From assembly GCF_039693965.1 (NCBI RefSeq), contig NZ_CP155576.1, positions 2,170,001-2,234,000 on the forward strand: a stretch of 64,000 nt of DNA, given 5' to 3'. The DNA is from Moraxella sp. K1664. GTDB lineage: Bacteria; Pseudomonadota; Gammaproteobacteria; Pseudomonadales; Moraxellaceae. Shown here one piece after another: positions 1-8,252 of the stretch. Both the position numbers and the translations under genes were made by a program. Within the stretch, counting starts at the first letter, position 1. The number at the start of each line of letters is the position of its first letter. A model generated the notes under the pieces. The model was not told the DNA's origin. It saw nothing but the letters and a program-made list of their open reading frames with translations, and made no database searches.

Positions 1-1
1 C

Positions 2-577
2 AGTGCGGTGCTTGAAGTGGACGCACATTGGGCGAACTCGGACACGCTGGCTTTGATATTACACCCCAACCCCAAAGCAGGCGGGACGATGAATAACAAA
101 GTGGTTACGACCCTATACCGCTTTTGCAAAGAAGCTAGCATGGATACCGTGCGGTTTAATTATCGGGGCGTGGGGCAGTCAAGCGGTGAGATTGAGTATG
201 GTAATGGCGAGTATTTGGACAGCCTATGCGTGCTTGATTGGGCGTTGAAGCAGACGAATGCCAAGACACTGTGGCTGGCAGGATTTTCTTTTGGGGGATT
301 TATTGCGTGCCGTGTGGCGGATAAGGTGTTGACGGATACAGATGTGAATCTACAAAAACTCACGCTCATCGCCCCGTCCATTGAAAAAAACGACCCAACA
401 GGGCTAACACTACCGACCGATACGCTCATGATTTATGGCGACCAAGATGAATTTGTCCGCCCAAGCAGTATGGCGGATTTTGCCGATGAGTTTGGCATAC
501 GCCGTAAAGTGATGACAGGGGCGAGCCACTTTTTTCATGGGCGACTTGGCGAGTTAAAAGAATTGATTGAAAAATAA
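2..577 (+). CDS. Alpha/beta hydrolase (COG2945-like), 5' end outside window
   Basis: The frame is open from base 2, so the true start lies upstream of the window; about 191 residues are visible. The serine-hydrolase nucleophile elbow is clear (AGFSFGG, near residue 92 of the visible part). It is preceded by a typical oxyanion/strand region (HPNPKAGGTMNN) and by FNYRGVGQSSG. A late Asp (YGDQDEF) and His (GASHFFHG) would complete the triad. This matches small cytosolic dienelactone-hydrolase-like proteins of COG2945; the substrate is unknown. The stop codon is 3 bases before the next start, so it is probably cotranscribed with the DUF3592 gene and zapE. Family is inferred from motifs only. Confidence 0.8.
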   Translation, partial: SAVLEVDAHWANSDTLALILHPNPKAGGTMNNKVVTTLYRFCKEASMDTVRFNYRGVGQSSGEIEYGNGEYLDSLCVLDWALKQTNAKTLWLAGFSFGGFIACRVADKVLTDTDVNLQKLTLIAPSIEKNDPTGLTLPTDTLMIYGDQDEFVRPSSMADFADEFGIRRKVMTGASHFFHGRLGELKELIEK

Positions 578-580
578 ACC

Positions 581-1135
581 ATGTCAAAATCACAAGACCC
601 AAACAAAGTCAGTCTCGGCGAAGTGTTTGCTTTAATAACAAGCAATAAAGCATTATTTTGGGTGGTGGTTTTGGTTACGGGTTTGATAATTGCCGTGCTT
701 TGTGGGATTGCTTACCACAATCAGCAAAAAACCATAAAGAAACACGAGTTATTAAAAGACAATGGCGTGTTGATATTAGCCACGTCCTACCGTGAACATT
801 GCGGAAAAAACGCTAAAAGATTTTATCGTTTTGATGTAAATGGTAAAAGTTATATTAAATCTGTTGGAATGTTTTGTGGCAAGCCGTTGGGCGATACAGT
901 TGAAGTGTATTATTTAAAAGACAAACCGCACATCAATTTATTTAAAACAGAGTTACAACGTGGCGTGCCAAGCCATTGGCATTCGGTATTTATGATAATC
1001 GTGTGTACGTGTTTGTTGTTATTTTTGACCGTTTATAAAATCATACATTCTTATTTGGTTGCCAAAAAACATTCACAAAACGAGCTTAAATTAAGGAAAA
1101 ATAATGACCAATTTATCCCCCCAAAAACGCTATGA
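581..1135 (+). CDS. DUF3592-like two-pass membrane protein
   Basis: This 184-residue protein has a hydrophobic segment at about 24-46 (FWVVVLVTGLIIAVLCGIAY) and another at about 135-158. Between them is a soluble, probably periplasmic domain with two cysteines. The central pattern (YREHCGKNAKRFYRFDVNGKSY, then GDTVEVYYLKDKP) resembles DUF3592, a small beta domain of unknown function. The start directly follows the hydrolase stop, and its 3' end overlaps the zapE start by 32 bases, so the three genes look translationally linked. No function can be assigned. Confidence 0.7.
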   Translation: MSKSQDPNKVSLGEVFALITSNKALFWVVVLVTGLIIAVLCGIAYHNQQKTIKKHELLKDNGVLILATSYREHCGKNAKRFYRFDVNGKSYIKSVGMFCGKPLGDTVEVYYLKDKPHINLFKTELQRGVPSHWHSVFMIIVCTCLLLFLTVYKIIHSYLVAKKHSQNELKLRKNNDQFIPPKTL

Positions 1136-2201
1136 TGAAGCCCTAGCCACAGGTAATTTTAGCCATGATGACGTGCAAGCTAAGGCAGTTGCCTATCTTG
1201 ACAAACTGCACCATGAAATCATGGCAAGCCAAAACACCAATCAAGGCTTTTTTGCCAGTCTGTTCAAAGCCAAACCTACGCCCCCTAAAGGCTTGTATAT
1301 GTGGGGCGGTGTCGGACGTGGCAAGACGTGGCTTATGGATATGTTTTATGACAGCTTGCCGATAGAGCGAAAAATGCGACTGCATTTTCATCATTTTATG
1401 AAGCGAGTACAGTCCGAGCTTGTCAAATTGCAAGGGCAAGTCAATCCCCTACAAAAAGTGGCGGACATTATACATAGCGAAGCGGTTGTCATTTGTTTTG
1501 ATGAATTTTTTGTCTCCAACGTGTCGGACGCCATGATTTTGGGCGATTTGTTTAGTATGCTCTTTGAGCGTGGCATTACGCTTGTGGCGACGTCCAACAT
1601 TGAGCCGTCTGGGCTTTATAAAAACGGCATTCACAGAGACCGCTTTTTGCCCGCCATTGAGCAGGTTGAAAAGCACACGACCGTGATGAATATTGACGCA
1701 GGCGTGGATTATCGGCTAAGATTGTTAAAGCAAGCCAAACTTTACTCATCGCCCCTAACGGACGACACCAAAGACTGGCTGTCCGAGCGGTTTGATACGC
1801 TGGCAGGCGGACAAAAGGTAGTAACCGACCCCATTGTCATCGGTGGGCGTGAGATTGCTATCATTAAGCGTACCGAGACCATGCTTTTGGCAAGTTTTAG
1901 GGATTTGTGTATGCAACCCCGTTCAGCGTCCGATTTTATTGAGATTGCCAGTGATTTTGATACGGTCATGGTGGATAATGTCCCTGCCTTGACGGATACA
2001 TTTATGGACCCGACCAGACGGTTTATTTATTTGGTGGACGAGTTTTATGACCGCCGTGTCAAATTGCTCGTGCGTGCTGAGCAGTCTATTTTGGAGTTGT
2101 ATCAAGGCGAAAAACTCGCCTTTGAGATTGAGCGGACACGTTCACGCCTGCTAGAAATGCAGTCTGAGGAATATTTGTCAGAAGAGCATCGGGTAGAATA
2201 G
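1104..2201 (+). CDS. zapE: Cell division protein ZapE (AFG1-like ATPase)
   Basis: The gene encodes 365 residues, the usual length of ZapE/YhcM. The Walker A motif is GGVGRGKT at residues 68-75. The Walker B region VICFDEFFV follows near 130, and the family signature WGGVGRGKTWLMDMFYDSLP is intact. The Arg-rich sensor region (HRDRFLPAI) is also present. ZapE is a cytosolic P-loop ATPase that acts at the Z-ring under stress and low oxygen in E. coli; AFG1 homologues assist membrane-protein turnover. The start has an AAGGAAAAATA spacer-type ribosome site inside the end of the preceding gene. Confidence 0.92.
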   Translation: MTNLSPQKRYDEALATGNFSHDDVQAKAVAYLDKLHHEIMASQNTNQGFFASLFKAKPTPPKGLYMWGGVGRGKTWLMDMFYDSLPIERKMRLHFHHFMKRVQSELVKLQGQVNPLQKVADIIHSEAVVICFDEFFVSNVSDAMILGDLFSMLFERGITLVATSNIEPSGLYKNGIHRDRFLPAIEQVEKHTTVMNIDAGVDYRLRLLKQAKLYSSPLTDDTKDWLSERFDTLAGGQKVVTDPIVIGGREIAIIKRTETMLLASFRDLCMQPRSASDFIEIASDFDTVMVDNVPALTDTFMDPTRRFIYLVDEFYDRRVKLLVRAEQSILELYQGEKLAFEIERTRSRLLEMQSEEYLSEEHRVE

Positions 2202-2238
2202 GGGGTTTATAGTAATCCCAATTTGTACCAATAAACCT

Positions 2239-2262
2239 TGATTTTGGGCGAATAAATTGCCC
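2239..2262. repeat. Degenerate GGGCGAAT palindromic repeat
   Basis: GGGCGAATAAATTGCCCCC is an imperfect member of the GTAGGGGCGAATTGC family seen at 3008, 4511, 11720 and 42204. It lies between zapE and the nitroreductase gene. Confidence 0.5.
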
Positions 2263-2315
2263 CCATATATTCATATTGCAAACTGATTAAAAGTAAAAAT
2301 CAAACGAGAAAAACC

Positions 2316-2888
2316 ATGAACGACCTAATATCCCTTATCCACGCTCGCCGTAGCATTGGCAAACTCTCCCTACCCATGCCAAGCCATGATGAGCTAAATA
2401 CCGCTTTTGCGTGTGCGATGACCGCCCCCGACCATAAGGTGTTACGTCCTTATCGGTTTAGTGTGATGACAGGCAAAGCTCTTGATGAATTTGGACAGGT
2501 ACTGCTCCAAGCAGGGCTTGCCAAAGCCGAGACGGACGGCGAGAGCCTAGACGACACCGCACGCACCAAGCTCATCAATATGCCAAAACGGGCTCCGATG
2601 ATTATCACGGTGGCAACCGATTATAAATCACACCCAAAAGTACCAGAGTTTGAGCAACTTCTGTGCGTGGGGGCGGTGGTGCAAAACCTGCTGTTGGCAC
2701 TGCAAAGCATGGGCTATCGCACGGTATGGCGTACGGGCGATTTGTGCAATGAGCCTGCCGTCAAAGCCCATTTTGGGGTTAGCGATGATAACACCGTGTG
2801 CGGATTTATTTATGTTGGGTCAAGTGATATTGTCATGCCTGAGCGTGAAGCGGTGGATTTGGCAGAATTTGTTTATTTTTATCAATAG
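2316..2888 (+). CDS. Nitroreductase family protein (YdjA-like)
   Basis: The 190-residue length fits the short single-domain FMN nitroreductases such as E. coli YdjA. The N-terminal HARRSIGKLSLP motif carries the FMN phosphate-binding Arg-Arg-Ser. The APDHKVLRPYRF stretch and the C-terminal VCGFIYVGS strand are typical of the family. It is expected to be a cytosolic, dimeric NAD(P)H-dependent flavoenzyme; its natural substrate cannot be deduced. It stands alone, with about 110 bp to zapE and about 240 bp of repeat-containing DNA to gpsA. Confidence 0.85.
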   Translation: MNDLISLIHARRSIGKLSLPMPSHDELNTAFACAMTAPDHKVLRPYRFSVMTGKALDEFGQVLLQAGLAKAETDGESLDDTARTKLINMPKRAPMIITVATDYKSHPKVPEFEQLLCVGAVVQNLLLALQSMGYRTVWRTGDLCNEPAVKAHFGVSDDNTVCGFIYVGSSDIVMPEREAVDLAEFVYFYQ

Positions 2889-2926
2889 ATTGCCCAATCT
2901 CAACGATTTTTGATTGTTTTTGAATG

Positions 2927-3034
2927 GTAGGGGTAATTTATTCGCCCTTGATAAAACAGTGATATACCAAAAGAACTTTAAAAATGATACAAAATTTATC
3001 ATTGACCGTAGGGGCGAATTGCAATTCGCCCGTA
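2927..3034. repeat. Two GTAGGGG palindromic repeats upstream of gpsA
   Basis: A perfect palindromic core, GGGCGAATTGCAATTCGCCC, is at 3012-3031 preceded by GTAG. A degenerate copy (GTAGGGGTAATTTATTCGCCC) lies at 2928-2948. The sequence between them (AAGAACTTTAAAAATGATACAAAATTTATCATT) reappears in related form beside the copies at 11555, 19348 and 42227, so the repeated unit is larger than the palindrome. A -10-like TATAAT for gpsA follows at about 3088. Confidence 0.7.
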
Positions 3035-3127
3035 CAAAGCCGTATCAAATTTTAGGTTCGGTAAGTATGAATAAAGTTGAGAGTGGTATAATAACTTATC
3101 AATGAAAATTTAAAAAAGGACAAGCCC

Positions 3128-4450
3128 ATGAAATTGCCAAAAGATAACCCCAAAGTTAAAAAAATTGTCGATGTGGCAAGCCAAAGCATCAATCAAGGCC
3201 TAGAAGAAGCCCGTCATCTGTTCGAAAAATCCGAAGCCGAAGGCGGAATTTTGGCAAACCTTGCTCATCTTGCCAAAAAACGCAAAAAAGAGCCAGACCC
3301 CGACACATTTGGCGTTCATGTGGATAAGAACATGGATGCGCCCCTGCGTATCGTGGTACTCGGTGGGGGCAGTTTTGGCACGGCAATGGCAAATCTATCC
3401 GCCAAAAACGGCTGTGAGACGACCCTGTGGGTGCGTGATAAAAAGACGGTCAAAGCCCTACAAAAAACCCGTATTAACAAAAAATACCTACCCAATCATG
3501 TACTAGATAGTCGTTTGGCGTTTAGTCATGATTTGGCAGAATCAGTCAAAAACAAAGACATTATCTTTGTGGCGGTGCCAAGCTCGGCGGTGCGTGAGAC
3601 CTTGCAAAATATCCGTCCACACATCACACATCAAGCGGTGGTGTCTTTGACCAAGGGCATAGAAAAAGGCACGTTTGCCCTGATGAGCGACATCATCAAG
3701 GAAGAGTTGCCACAGGTGAGTTTTGGCGTAATGAGCGGGCCCAATCTTGCTCTTGAAATCATGAATAATATGCCGTCCGCCAGTGTGATTGCCAGTCCGT
3801 CCGAGCCACTTAGAGTGGCGGTACAGACAGCACTGCACAGTGCGTTTTTTCGGGTGTTTGCGTCCGATGATGTCAAGGGTGTGGAGTTAGGCGGAGCCTT
3901 AAAAAACATCTATGCGGTGGCAATGGGTATGGCAAATGCCTATGGCGTGGGCGAGAACACCAAAGCCATGCTACTGACTCGGGCGTTGGCGGAGATGAGC
4001 CGATTTGGCGTGGCGGTGGGGGCAAACCCCTTGACGTTCTTAGGTTTGTCGGGTGTGGGCGACTTGTATGCCACTTGTAATTCTACCCTAAGTCGCAATT
4101 ATCAAATCGGCAATATGCTTGGTAAGGGCATCACGCTAGATAACGCCATTAAAAAGCTCGGACAAACCGCCGAAGGGGTCAATACCATTGCTCAGGTAGA
4201 AGAGCAAGCCAAAAAACTAGGCATTTATATGCCAATCACTCACGCCCTATATGCGGTGTTATACGAAAATAAATCGGCTCTGAGTGTGGCGGTAAACCTT
4301 ATGGAAACGGGGTTTCGAAGTGATGTGGAATTTGTCATGCCCCATGATGAGAGCAATGAAAAGCTGTCAAAAGAGTTTGATAAGGTCTTAAAAGCAAGTA
4401 AAGAGAATAAACCCAAAGATGATGAAGCTGTTGATGATACTGATAAATAG
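3128..4450 (+). CDS. gpsA: Glycerol-3-phosphate dehydrogenase [NAD(P)+] with long N-terminal extension
   Basis: GpsA reduces dihydroxyacetone phosphate to sn-glycerol-3-phosphate, the backbone of phospholipids. The Rossmann motif VVLGGGSFGTAMA starts near residue 77. The catalytic region (GVELGGALKNIYAVAMG) and the C-terminal FLGLSGVGDLYATC and RNYQIG motifs are intact. At 440 residues it is about 100 longer than usual. The extra sequence is a charged N-terminal segment of about 74 residues (MKLPKDNPKVKKIVDVASQS...) and an acidic/lysine-rich tail. The start is supported by AAGGA at 3115-3119. The reading frame of the extension is continuous and the SD is good, so it is probably real rather than a misplaced start. 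Confidence 0.93.
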   Translation: MKLPKDNPKVKKIVDVASQSINQGLEEARHLFEKSEAEGGILANLAHLAKKRKKEPDPDTFGVHVDKNMDAPLRIVVLGGGSFGTAMANLSAKNGCETTLWVRDKKTVKALQKTRINKKYLPNHVLDSRLAFSHDLAESVKNKDIIFVAVPSSAVRETLQNIRPHITHQAVVSLTKGIEKGTFALMSDIIKEELPQVSFGVMSGPNLALEIMNNMPSASVIASPSEPLRVAVQTALHSAFFRVFASDDVKGVELGGALKNIYAVAMGMANAYGVGENTKAMLLTRALAEMSRFGVAVGANPLTFLGLSGVGDLYATCNSTLSRNYQIGNMLGKGITLDNAIKKLGQTAEGVNTIAQVEEQAKKLGIYMPITHALYAVLYENKSALSVAVNLMETGFRSDVEFVMPHDESNEKLSKEFDKVLKASKENKPKDDEAVDDTDK

Positions 4451-4510
4451 GTCGTGATTGTTAAATTGGGTTGTATTCTTACAATGCACCTTTGAAATTT
4501 TAACTAAATG

Positions 4511-4536
4511 TGTAGGGGTAAATTGCAATTTACCCT
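4511..4536. repeat. Palindromic repeat, TA variant
   Basis: GTAGGGGTAAATTGCAATTTACCCTA is the same palindrome as at 3012, but CG in the left arm and CG in the right arm have both become TA, so perfect pairing is kept. It lies between gpsA and the SixA-like gene, about 20 bp before the latter's start. Confidence 0.7.
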
Positions 4537-4557
4537 ATATTAAAAGAAGGATTTACC

Positions 4558-5055
4558 ATGAAACTTATCTTTATCCGACACGGTCAAGCAACTGCCTATT
4601 GTGCTGATGATGCTGGGCGTGATTTGACCGAATTTGGGCAAGCTCAGGCGAACCAGACTGCCACGCATCTCACCGAGCGATATAGCCTTGACATGATTAT
4701 CGCCAGCCCCTTTAACCGTGCCGACCAAACCGCCAAAATCTTACAAAATATCGCAAATAACAAAGGACAAAACCCCACATTCATCACGTTGGGTAGCATT
4801 ACCCCTGATGATGACCCCGTGGCAGGCGTGGCGGACATTGAGCAAATCATCACATCGCACTATGGACATGAGCATGATAAAACGATAGCGGTGGTATGTC
4901 ACATGCCGATAGTCGCTCGCATGGTGGCGTATCTGGACACAGACGGTTTGCCCCCGCCGATGTTTGATTTGGCAGAATATCGGGTTATGACAGCCGATGT
5001 CATCGCCCAAGGTCTAGCACGTCAAAGCGAGAGATTCTCGCCTGTGCAACCTTGA
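4558..5055 (+). CDS. sixA: Phosphohistidine phosphatase SixA-like
   Basis: This 165-residue histidine-phosphatase protein begins MKLIFIRHGQA, with the catalytic RHG at residues 7-9. The LTEFGQAQANQTA segment and the later ASPFNRADQTA (second Arg) and CHMPIVARM (second His, about residue 119) complete the active site. Length and order fit SixA, which dephosphorylates phosphohistidine on HPt domains or the PTS-Ntr proteins. The specific substrate here is not determined. The start follows an AAGAAGGA ribosome site at 4544-4551. Confidence 0.85.
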   Translation: MKLIFIRHGQATAYCADDAGRDLTEFGQAQANQTATHLTERYSLDMIIASPFNRADQTAKILQNIANNKGQNPTFITLGSITPDDDPVAGVADIEQIITSHYGHEHDKTIAVVCHMPIVARMVAYLDTDGLPPPMFDLAEYRVMTADVIAQGLARQSERFSPVQP

Positions 5056-5094
5056 TGGATTGATAAACATAACCGCTTTGTAGGTTAATTTAAT

Positions 5095-5124
5095 AAACCG
5101 CTACCTATTTGGGTGGCGGTTTTT
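5095..5124 (+). terminator. Intrinsic terminator of sixA
   Basis: AAACCGCTACC pairs imperfectly with GGGTGGCGGTTT, followed by a T tract. A near-identical terminator follows norB at 7803. Confidence 0.75.
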
Positions 5125-5125
5125 A

Positions 5126-5281
5126 GGGCGTGTTGAATATTGGTATTTGCAATGAAAAATGAGAAAAATCGCAAGTTTTTTCCTTGAAAAACAAGATTTA
5201 GCCATTTTTCATGCAAAAATTGATAAAAGTGTTAAATTTTTATCTTAATTTTATAAAATGTTATCAATGTTCAACACGCCC
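5126..5281. repeat. MITE-like element A, copy 1
   Basis: The 156-bp AT-rich element is bounded by perfect inverted ends GGGCGTGTTGAA and TTCAACACGCCC. It is flanked by TA on both sides (5124-5125 and 5282-5283), which suggests a 2-bp target duplication. It has no coding capacity. A second, longer copy in reverse orientation is at 19630-19831. The element begins immediately after the sixA terminator T tract. Confidence 0.8.
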
Positions 5282-5375
5282 TATTTACCTTTAATAAAAA
5301 TAAGTTACCTTTTATTTATAAATACAACAAATTATTAATAAGCATAACAAATTTTAAAAATTGTGTCATAAAGCA

Positions 5376-5437
5376 TTGACTTTTGGCGATGGGTGGGCGT
5401 ACAATGCCATTTTAAAGATATATTTAAAATATATTTT
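5376..5437 (+). promoter_or_regulatory. norB promoter with NsrR-type operator
   Basis: A sigma70-like promoter reads TTGACT (5376-5381), 18 bp, TACAAT (5400-5405). Just past the expected start point lies a 23-bp dyad at 5415-5437, AAGATATATTT, A, AAATATATTTT. It follows the 11-1-11 layout of the NsrR consensus (AAGATGCATTT, n, AAATGCATCTT). NsrR is the NO-sensing Fe-S repressor that commonly controls nitric oxide reductase genes, and a site overlapping +1 would repress. NsrR binding is inferred from the pattern. Confidence 0.7.
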
Positions 5438-5449
5438 TAAAACAGTCAT

Positions 5450-5470
5450 TAAGATAATGCGATTATCTTA
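5450..5470. promoter_or_regulatory. Perfect 9-bp-arm palindrome in the norB leader
   Basis: Arms TAAGATAAT and ATTATCTTA are separated by GCG. The palindrome is in the 5' leader, about 45 bp before the norB start. It begins with the AAGAT also seen in the NsrR site, so it could be a second operator or a leader hairpin. Confidence 0.55.
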
Positions 5471-5513
5471 TCAATCACAATTCCCAATCAAGCCACGAGA
5501 TAAGGAGCAAGAG

Positions 5514-7778
5514 ATGGGTGAGTATAAAAAGCACTGGTGGGTGCTGTTTGGGGTGCTACTTTGCACCTTTACATTGCTTGGATGGGGTGGGGCGGAAGTT
5601 TATCGCTCTGCACCGCCCATTCCACAGCAGTTTGTGGACAGTCAAGGTCAGGTCATCATGACAGATGATGACATCCTGCAAGGTCAGTCAGCATGGCAGA
5701 CGACAGGTGGCATGCAGTTGGGTTCGGTGTTGGGGCATGGGGCGTATCAAGCTCCCGACTGGACGGCTGATTGGTTGCATCGTGAGCTGGTCGCATGGCT
5801 TGACATTCGTGCCAATGAAACCTACGGCAAGGGATATGATACTCTAACATCATCTGAGCAAGCAGGACTGCGTCAAGCCCTAAAAGAAGAATATCGCACG
5901 AGTGCAGATAATGGCGTACAAACCGTAGTACTCTCCGACACACGCATCAAGGCAATCAATGAAGTTGCCCCTTATTATATCGAGCTGTATGGCGATAATC
6001 CCGAATACGTCAAGACTCGGGAAAATTTTGCCATGAAAAATAACACTTTGCCTGATTTGACCGCACGGCAGCATTTGGCGAATTTTTATTTTTGGACGGC
6101 GTGGATTTCATCGGCAAATCGTCCTGGTACAGATGCCACATTTACCAATAACTGGCCACATGAGCCACTGATTGATAATGTACCAACCGCCGAAAACATC
6201 ATTTGGTCAGTGGCTAGCGTGGTGTTTTTGATTGCGGGCGTGGGATTTTTGATTTGGGCGTGGGCATTTTCCAAAAAAGAAGAAGATGTCAAATTGGCGG
6301 TGCCAGAGTCTGACCCTTTGACCAAGATAAGTCTAACACCATCGCAAAAAGCGTTGGGCAAATACGGACTGCTTGTGGTGGCGTTATTTGTACTACAAGT
6401 ATTTTTGGGTGGTTTTGTTGCTCATTATACGGTAGAAGGACATTCGTTCTATGGCATTCCTGTGGCGGACTGGTTGCCTTACTCACTGGTGCGGACATGG
6501 CACATTCAGTCGGCACTGTTTTGGATTGCCACGGCATTTTTGGCGGCAGGCTTATTTTTGACCCCCATCATCAATGGTGGCAAAGACCCTAAATTCCAAA
6601 AACTGGGCGTGGATATCTTGTGGGTGGCACTCATCATCGTGTGTGTGGGTTCGTTCATCGCCCAGTTCTTTGCCCTAAAACACATCATGCCTGCCCATCT
6701 TAATTTTTGGTTTGGACATCAAGGCTATGAGTTTATTGATTTGGGGCGTTTTTGGCAGATTTTAAAATTTGTTGGTATTTTGCTGTGGCTTGTACTGATG
6801 GCACGTGGCTGGGCTTATGGGTTTAAACAAAAAGGCGATAAAAACCTATTGTTTATCTTTGTGGCGTCTGTGGCGTGTGTCGGTCTGTTCTACGGCTCGG
6901 GTCTGTTCTATGGTGAACGCACCAACATTGCCATCATGGAATACTGGCGTTGGTGGGTGGTACATCTGTGGGTTGAAGGATTTTTTGAAGTATTTGCAAC
7001 CGCAGCATTTGCCTTTATCTTTTATAACCTTGGGCTGGTGCGTTATAAAACCGCCACAGGGGCGACCATCATCTCAGCGGCATTGTTCTTATTGGGCGGT
7101 GTGCCAGGGACGTTCCATCATCTGTATTTTACAGGAACGACTACGCCAATCATGGCAATCGGTGCGTCATTTTCGGCATTGGAAGTTGTGCCACTCGTGG
7201 TGCTTGGCTATGAAGCCTATGAACACTGGGAAAAACAACATCAAGCCCCGTGGATGGACAAGTTAAAATGGCCCATCTTGTATTTTGTGGCAGTCTCGTT
7301 TTGGAACATGGTCGGAGCAGGCGTGTTTGGATTTATGTTAAATCCGCCATTGGCACTGTTTTATATCCAAGGGCTAAACACGACTGCCGTCCATGCTCAT
7401 GCGGCGTTATTTGGTGTGTATGGCTTTTTGGCTCTCGGCTTTGTGCTGTTGATTGTGCGTTATATTCGCCCTAATCATGTCTTTGATGACAGTCTGATGA
7501 AGATGAGTTTTTGGGCTCTGAATGCAGGTCTTGTGCTGATGATAATGACAAGTTTGTTGCCTATCGGGGTGTATCAAGCCCATGCATCCATTACCGAAGG
7601 CTTGTGGTATGCACGCAGTGAAGGCTTTTTGCAACAGGACTTTTTGGTCATGCTAAGATGGATTCGCACCATTGGTGATGTGGTCTTTATTATCGGGGCG
7701 ATAGCAGTAGCATGGCAAGTAGTAAAATTGGTCTTTGCCAAAGCAGGTGATGATAATCATCAGCCTAATGCCCTGTAA
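5514..7778 (+). CDS. norB: Quinol-dependent nitric oxide reductase (qNOR)
   Basis: qNOR reduces two NO to N2O with electrons from quinol in the inner membrane. It is the single-subunit NorB used by Neisseria and Moraxella for denitrification or NO detoxification. The ATG at 5514 is preferred over upstream in-frame starts: it has AAGGAG at 5502-5507 and gives 754 residues, the qNOR norm. There is one N-terminal TM (WWVLFGVLLCTFTLLGW), then a periplasmic domain, then about 12 TM helices. Visible metal-site motifs are TWHIQSALFW (heme His), VVHLWVEGFFEVFA (first FeB His plus Glu), GTFHHLYFTG (two FeB His) and HAHAALFGVYGF (heme His). The gene is monocistronic between two similar terminators. Confidence 0.95.
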   Translation: MGEYKKHWWVLFGVLLCTFTLLGWGGAEVYRSAPPIPQQFVDSQGQVIMTDDDILQGQSAWQTTGGMQLGSVLGHGAYQAPDWTADWLHRELVAWLDIRANETYGKGYDTLTSSEQAGLRQALKEEYRTSADNGVQTVVLSDTRIKAINEVAPYYIELYGDNPEYVKTRENFAMKNNTLPDLTARQHLANFYFWTAWISSANRPGTDATFTNNWPHEPLIDNVPTAENIIWSVASVVFLIAGVGFLIWAWAFSKKEEDVKLAVPESDPLTKISLTPSQKALGKYGLLVVALFVLQVFLGGFVAHYTVEGHSFYGIPVADWLPYSLVRTWHIQSALFWIATAFLAAGLFLTPIINGGKDPKFQKLGVDILWVALIIVCVGSFIAQFFALKHIMPAHLNFWFGHQGYEFIDLGRFWQILKFVGILLWLVLMARGWAYGFKQKGDKNLLFIFVASVACVGLFYGSGLFYGERTNIAIMEYWRWWVVHLWVEGFFEVFATAAFAFIFYNLGLVRYKTATGATIISAALFLLGGVPGTFHHLYFTGTTTPIMAIGASFSALEVVPLVVLGYEAYEHWEKQHQAPWMDKLKWPILYFVAVSFWNMVGAGVFGFMLNPPLALFYIQGLNTTAVHAHAALFGVYGFLALGFVLLIVRYIRPNHVFDDSLMKMSFWALNAGLVLMIMTSLLPIGVYQAHASITEGLWYARSEGFLQQDFLVMLRWIRTIGDVVFIIGAIAVAWQVVKLVFAKAGDDNHQPNAL

Positions 7779-7802
7779 ATCGTTAAATCTTTGTCAGTAT
7801 TA

Positions 7803-7833
7803 TAACCGCTACTTAATCTGGGTGGCGGTTTTT
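7803..7833 (+). terminator. Intrinsic terminator of norB
   Basis: AACCGCTACTTAATCTGGGTGGCGG folds with AACCGC pairing to GGCGGTT and ends in TTTTT. It closely resembles the terminator at 5095-5124 upstream of norB. Confidence 0.75.
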
Positions 7834-7930
7834 AATAGACTTCTTTCCAAACCCCGATTTTTGTGGATTTTTAAAAATCTCAACCCCAATACTTATAAGG
7901 GTTTATTTTTAGTTTGGAAAGAGATTTAAT
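7834..7930. repeat. 97-bp repeat B, copy 1
   Basis: The element has imperfect inverted ends containing CTTTCCAAAC (7843-7852) and GTTTGGAAAG (7912-7921). A second copy of the same length, about 93% identical by eye, lies at 19241-19337. It has no ORF of its own and starts directly after the norB terminator T tract. Confidence 0.8.
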
Positions 7931-7947
7931 GGTAAAAAGGCGATCAA

Positions 7948-8180
7948 AAGTCAATCACAGGGCAATCGCACTATATTTAATTTCTAGCAAATAAAATTAT
8001 GTTTTTGAAGAAATTGGCAATTTTTAGACACAAATTATTTAAAAACTCACCAAACCAATTATATTTTGAATAATTTATTAAAAATATATTTATATAAAAT
8101 TAACTATAAATACTAAATTTGCTTGATTTTTAATCAATTTCATGTAAAATTTTGTAGTGCGATTGCCCTGAAGTCAATCA
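7948..8180. mobile_element. 213-bp MITE with 16-bp TIRs and 10-bp target duplication
   Basis: Perfect 16-bp terminal inverted repeats, CAGGGCAATCGCACTA at 7958-7973 and its complement at 8155-8170, enclose very AT-rich non-coding DNA. The 10-mer AAGTCAATCA occurs directly on both sides (7948-7957 and 8171-8180), which is a textbook target-site duplication. The parent transposon is not in the window. The right end lies 20-30 bp upstream of the pyrD promoter elements. Confidence 0.88.
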
Positions 8181-8190
8181 TGAGTGATAT

Positions 8191-8218
8191 TTAATCTTTT
8201 GATAGAATGTGTTATAAT
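8191..8218 (+). promoter_or_regulatory. Probable pyrD promoter
   Basis: A perfect -10 hexamer TATAAT is at 8213-8218, with a weak -35 (TTAATC) at 8191-8196, 35 bp upstream of the chosen pyrD start. The MITE ends at 8170, so the insertion may have replaced upstream promoter sequence. Confidence 0.5.
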
Positions 8219-8252
8219 GTCAAAAGATGTATTTATCCATTTTGAGAGACCC

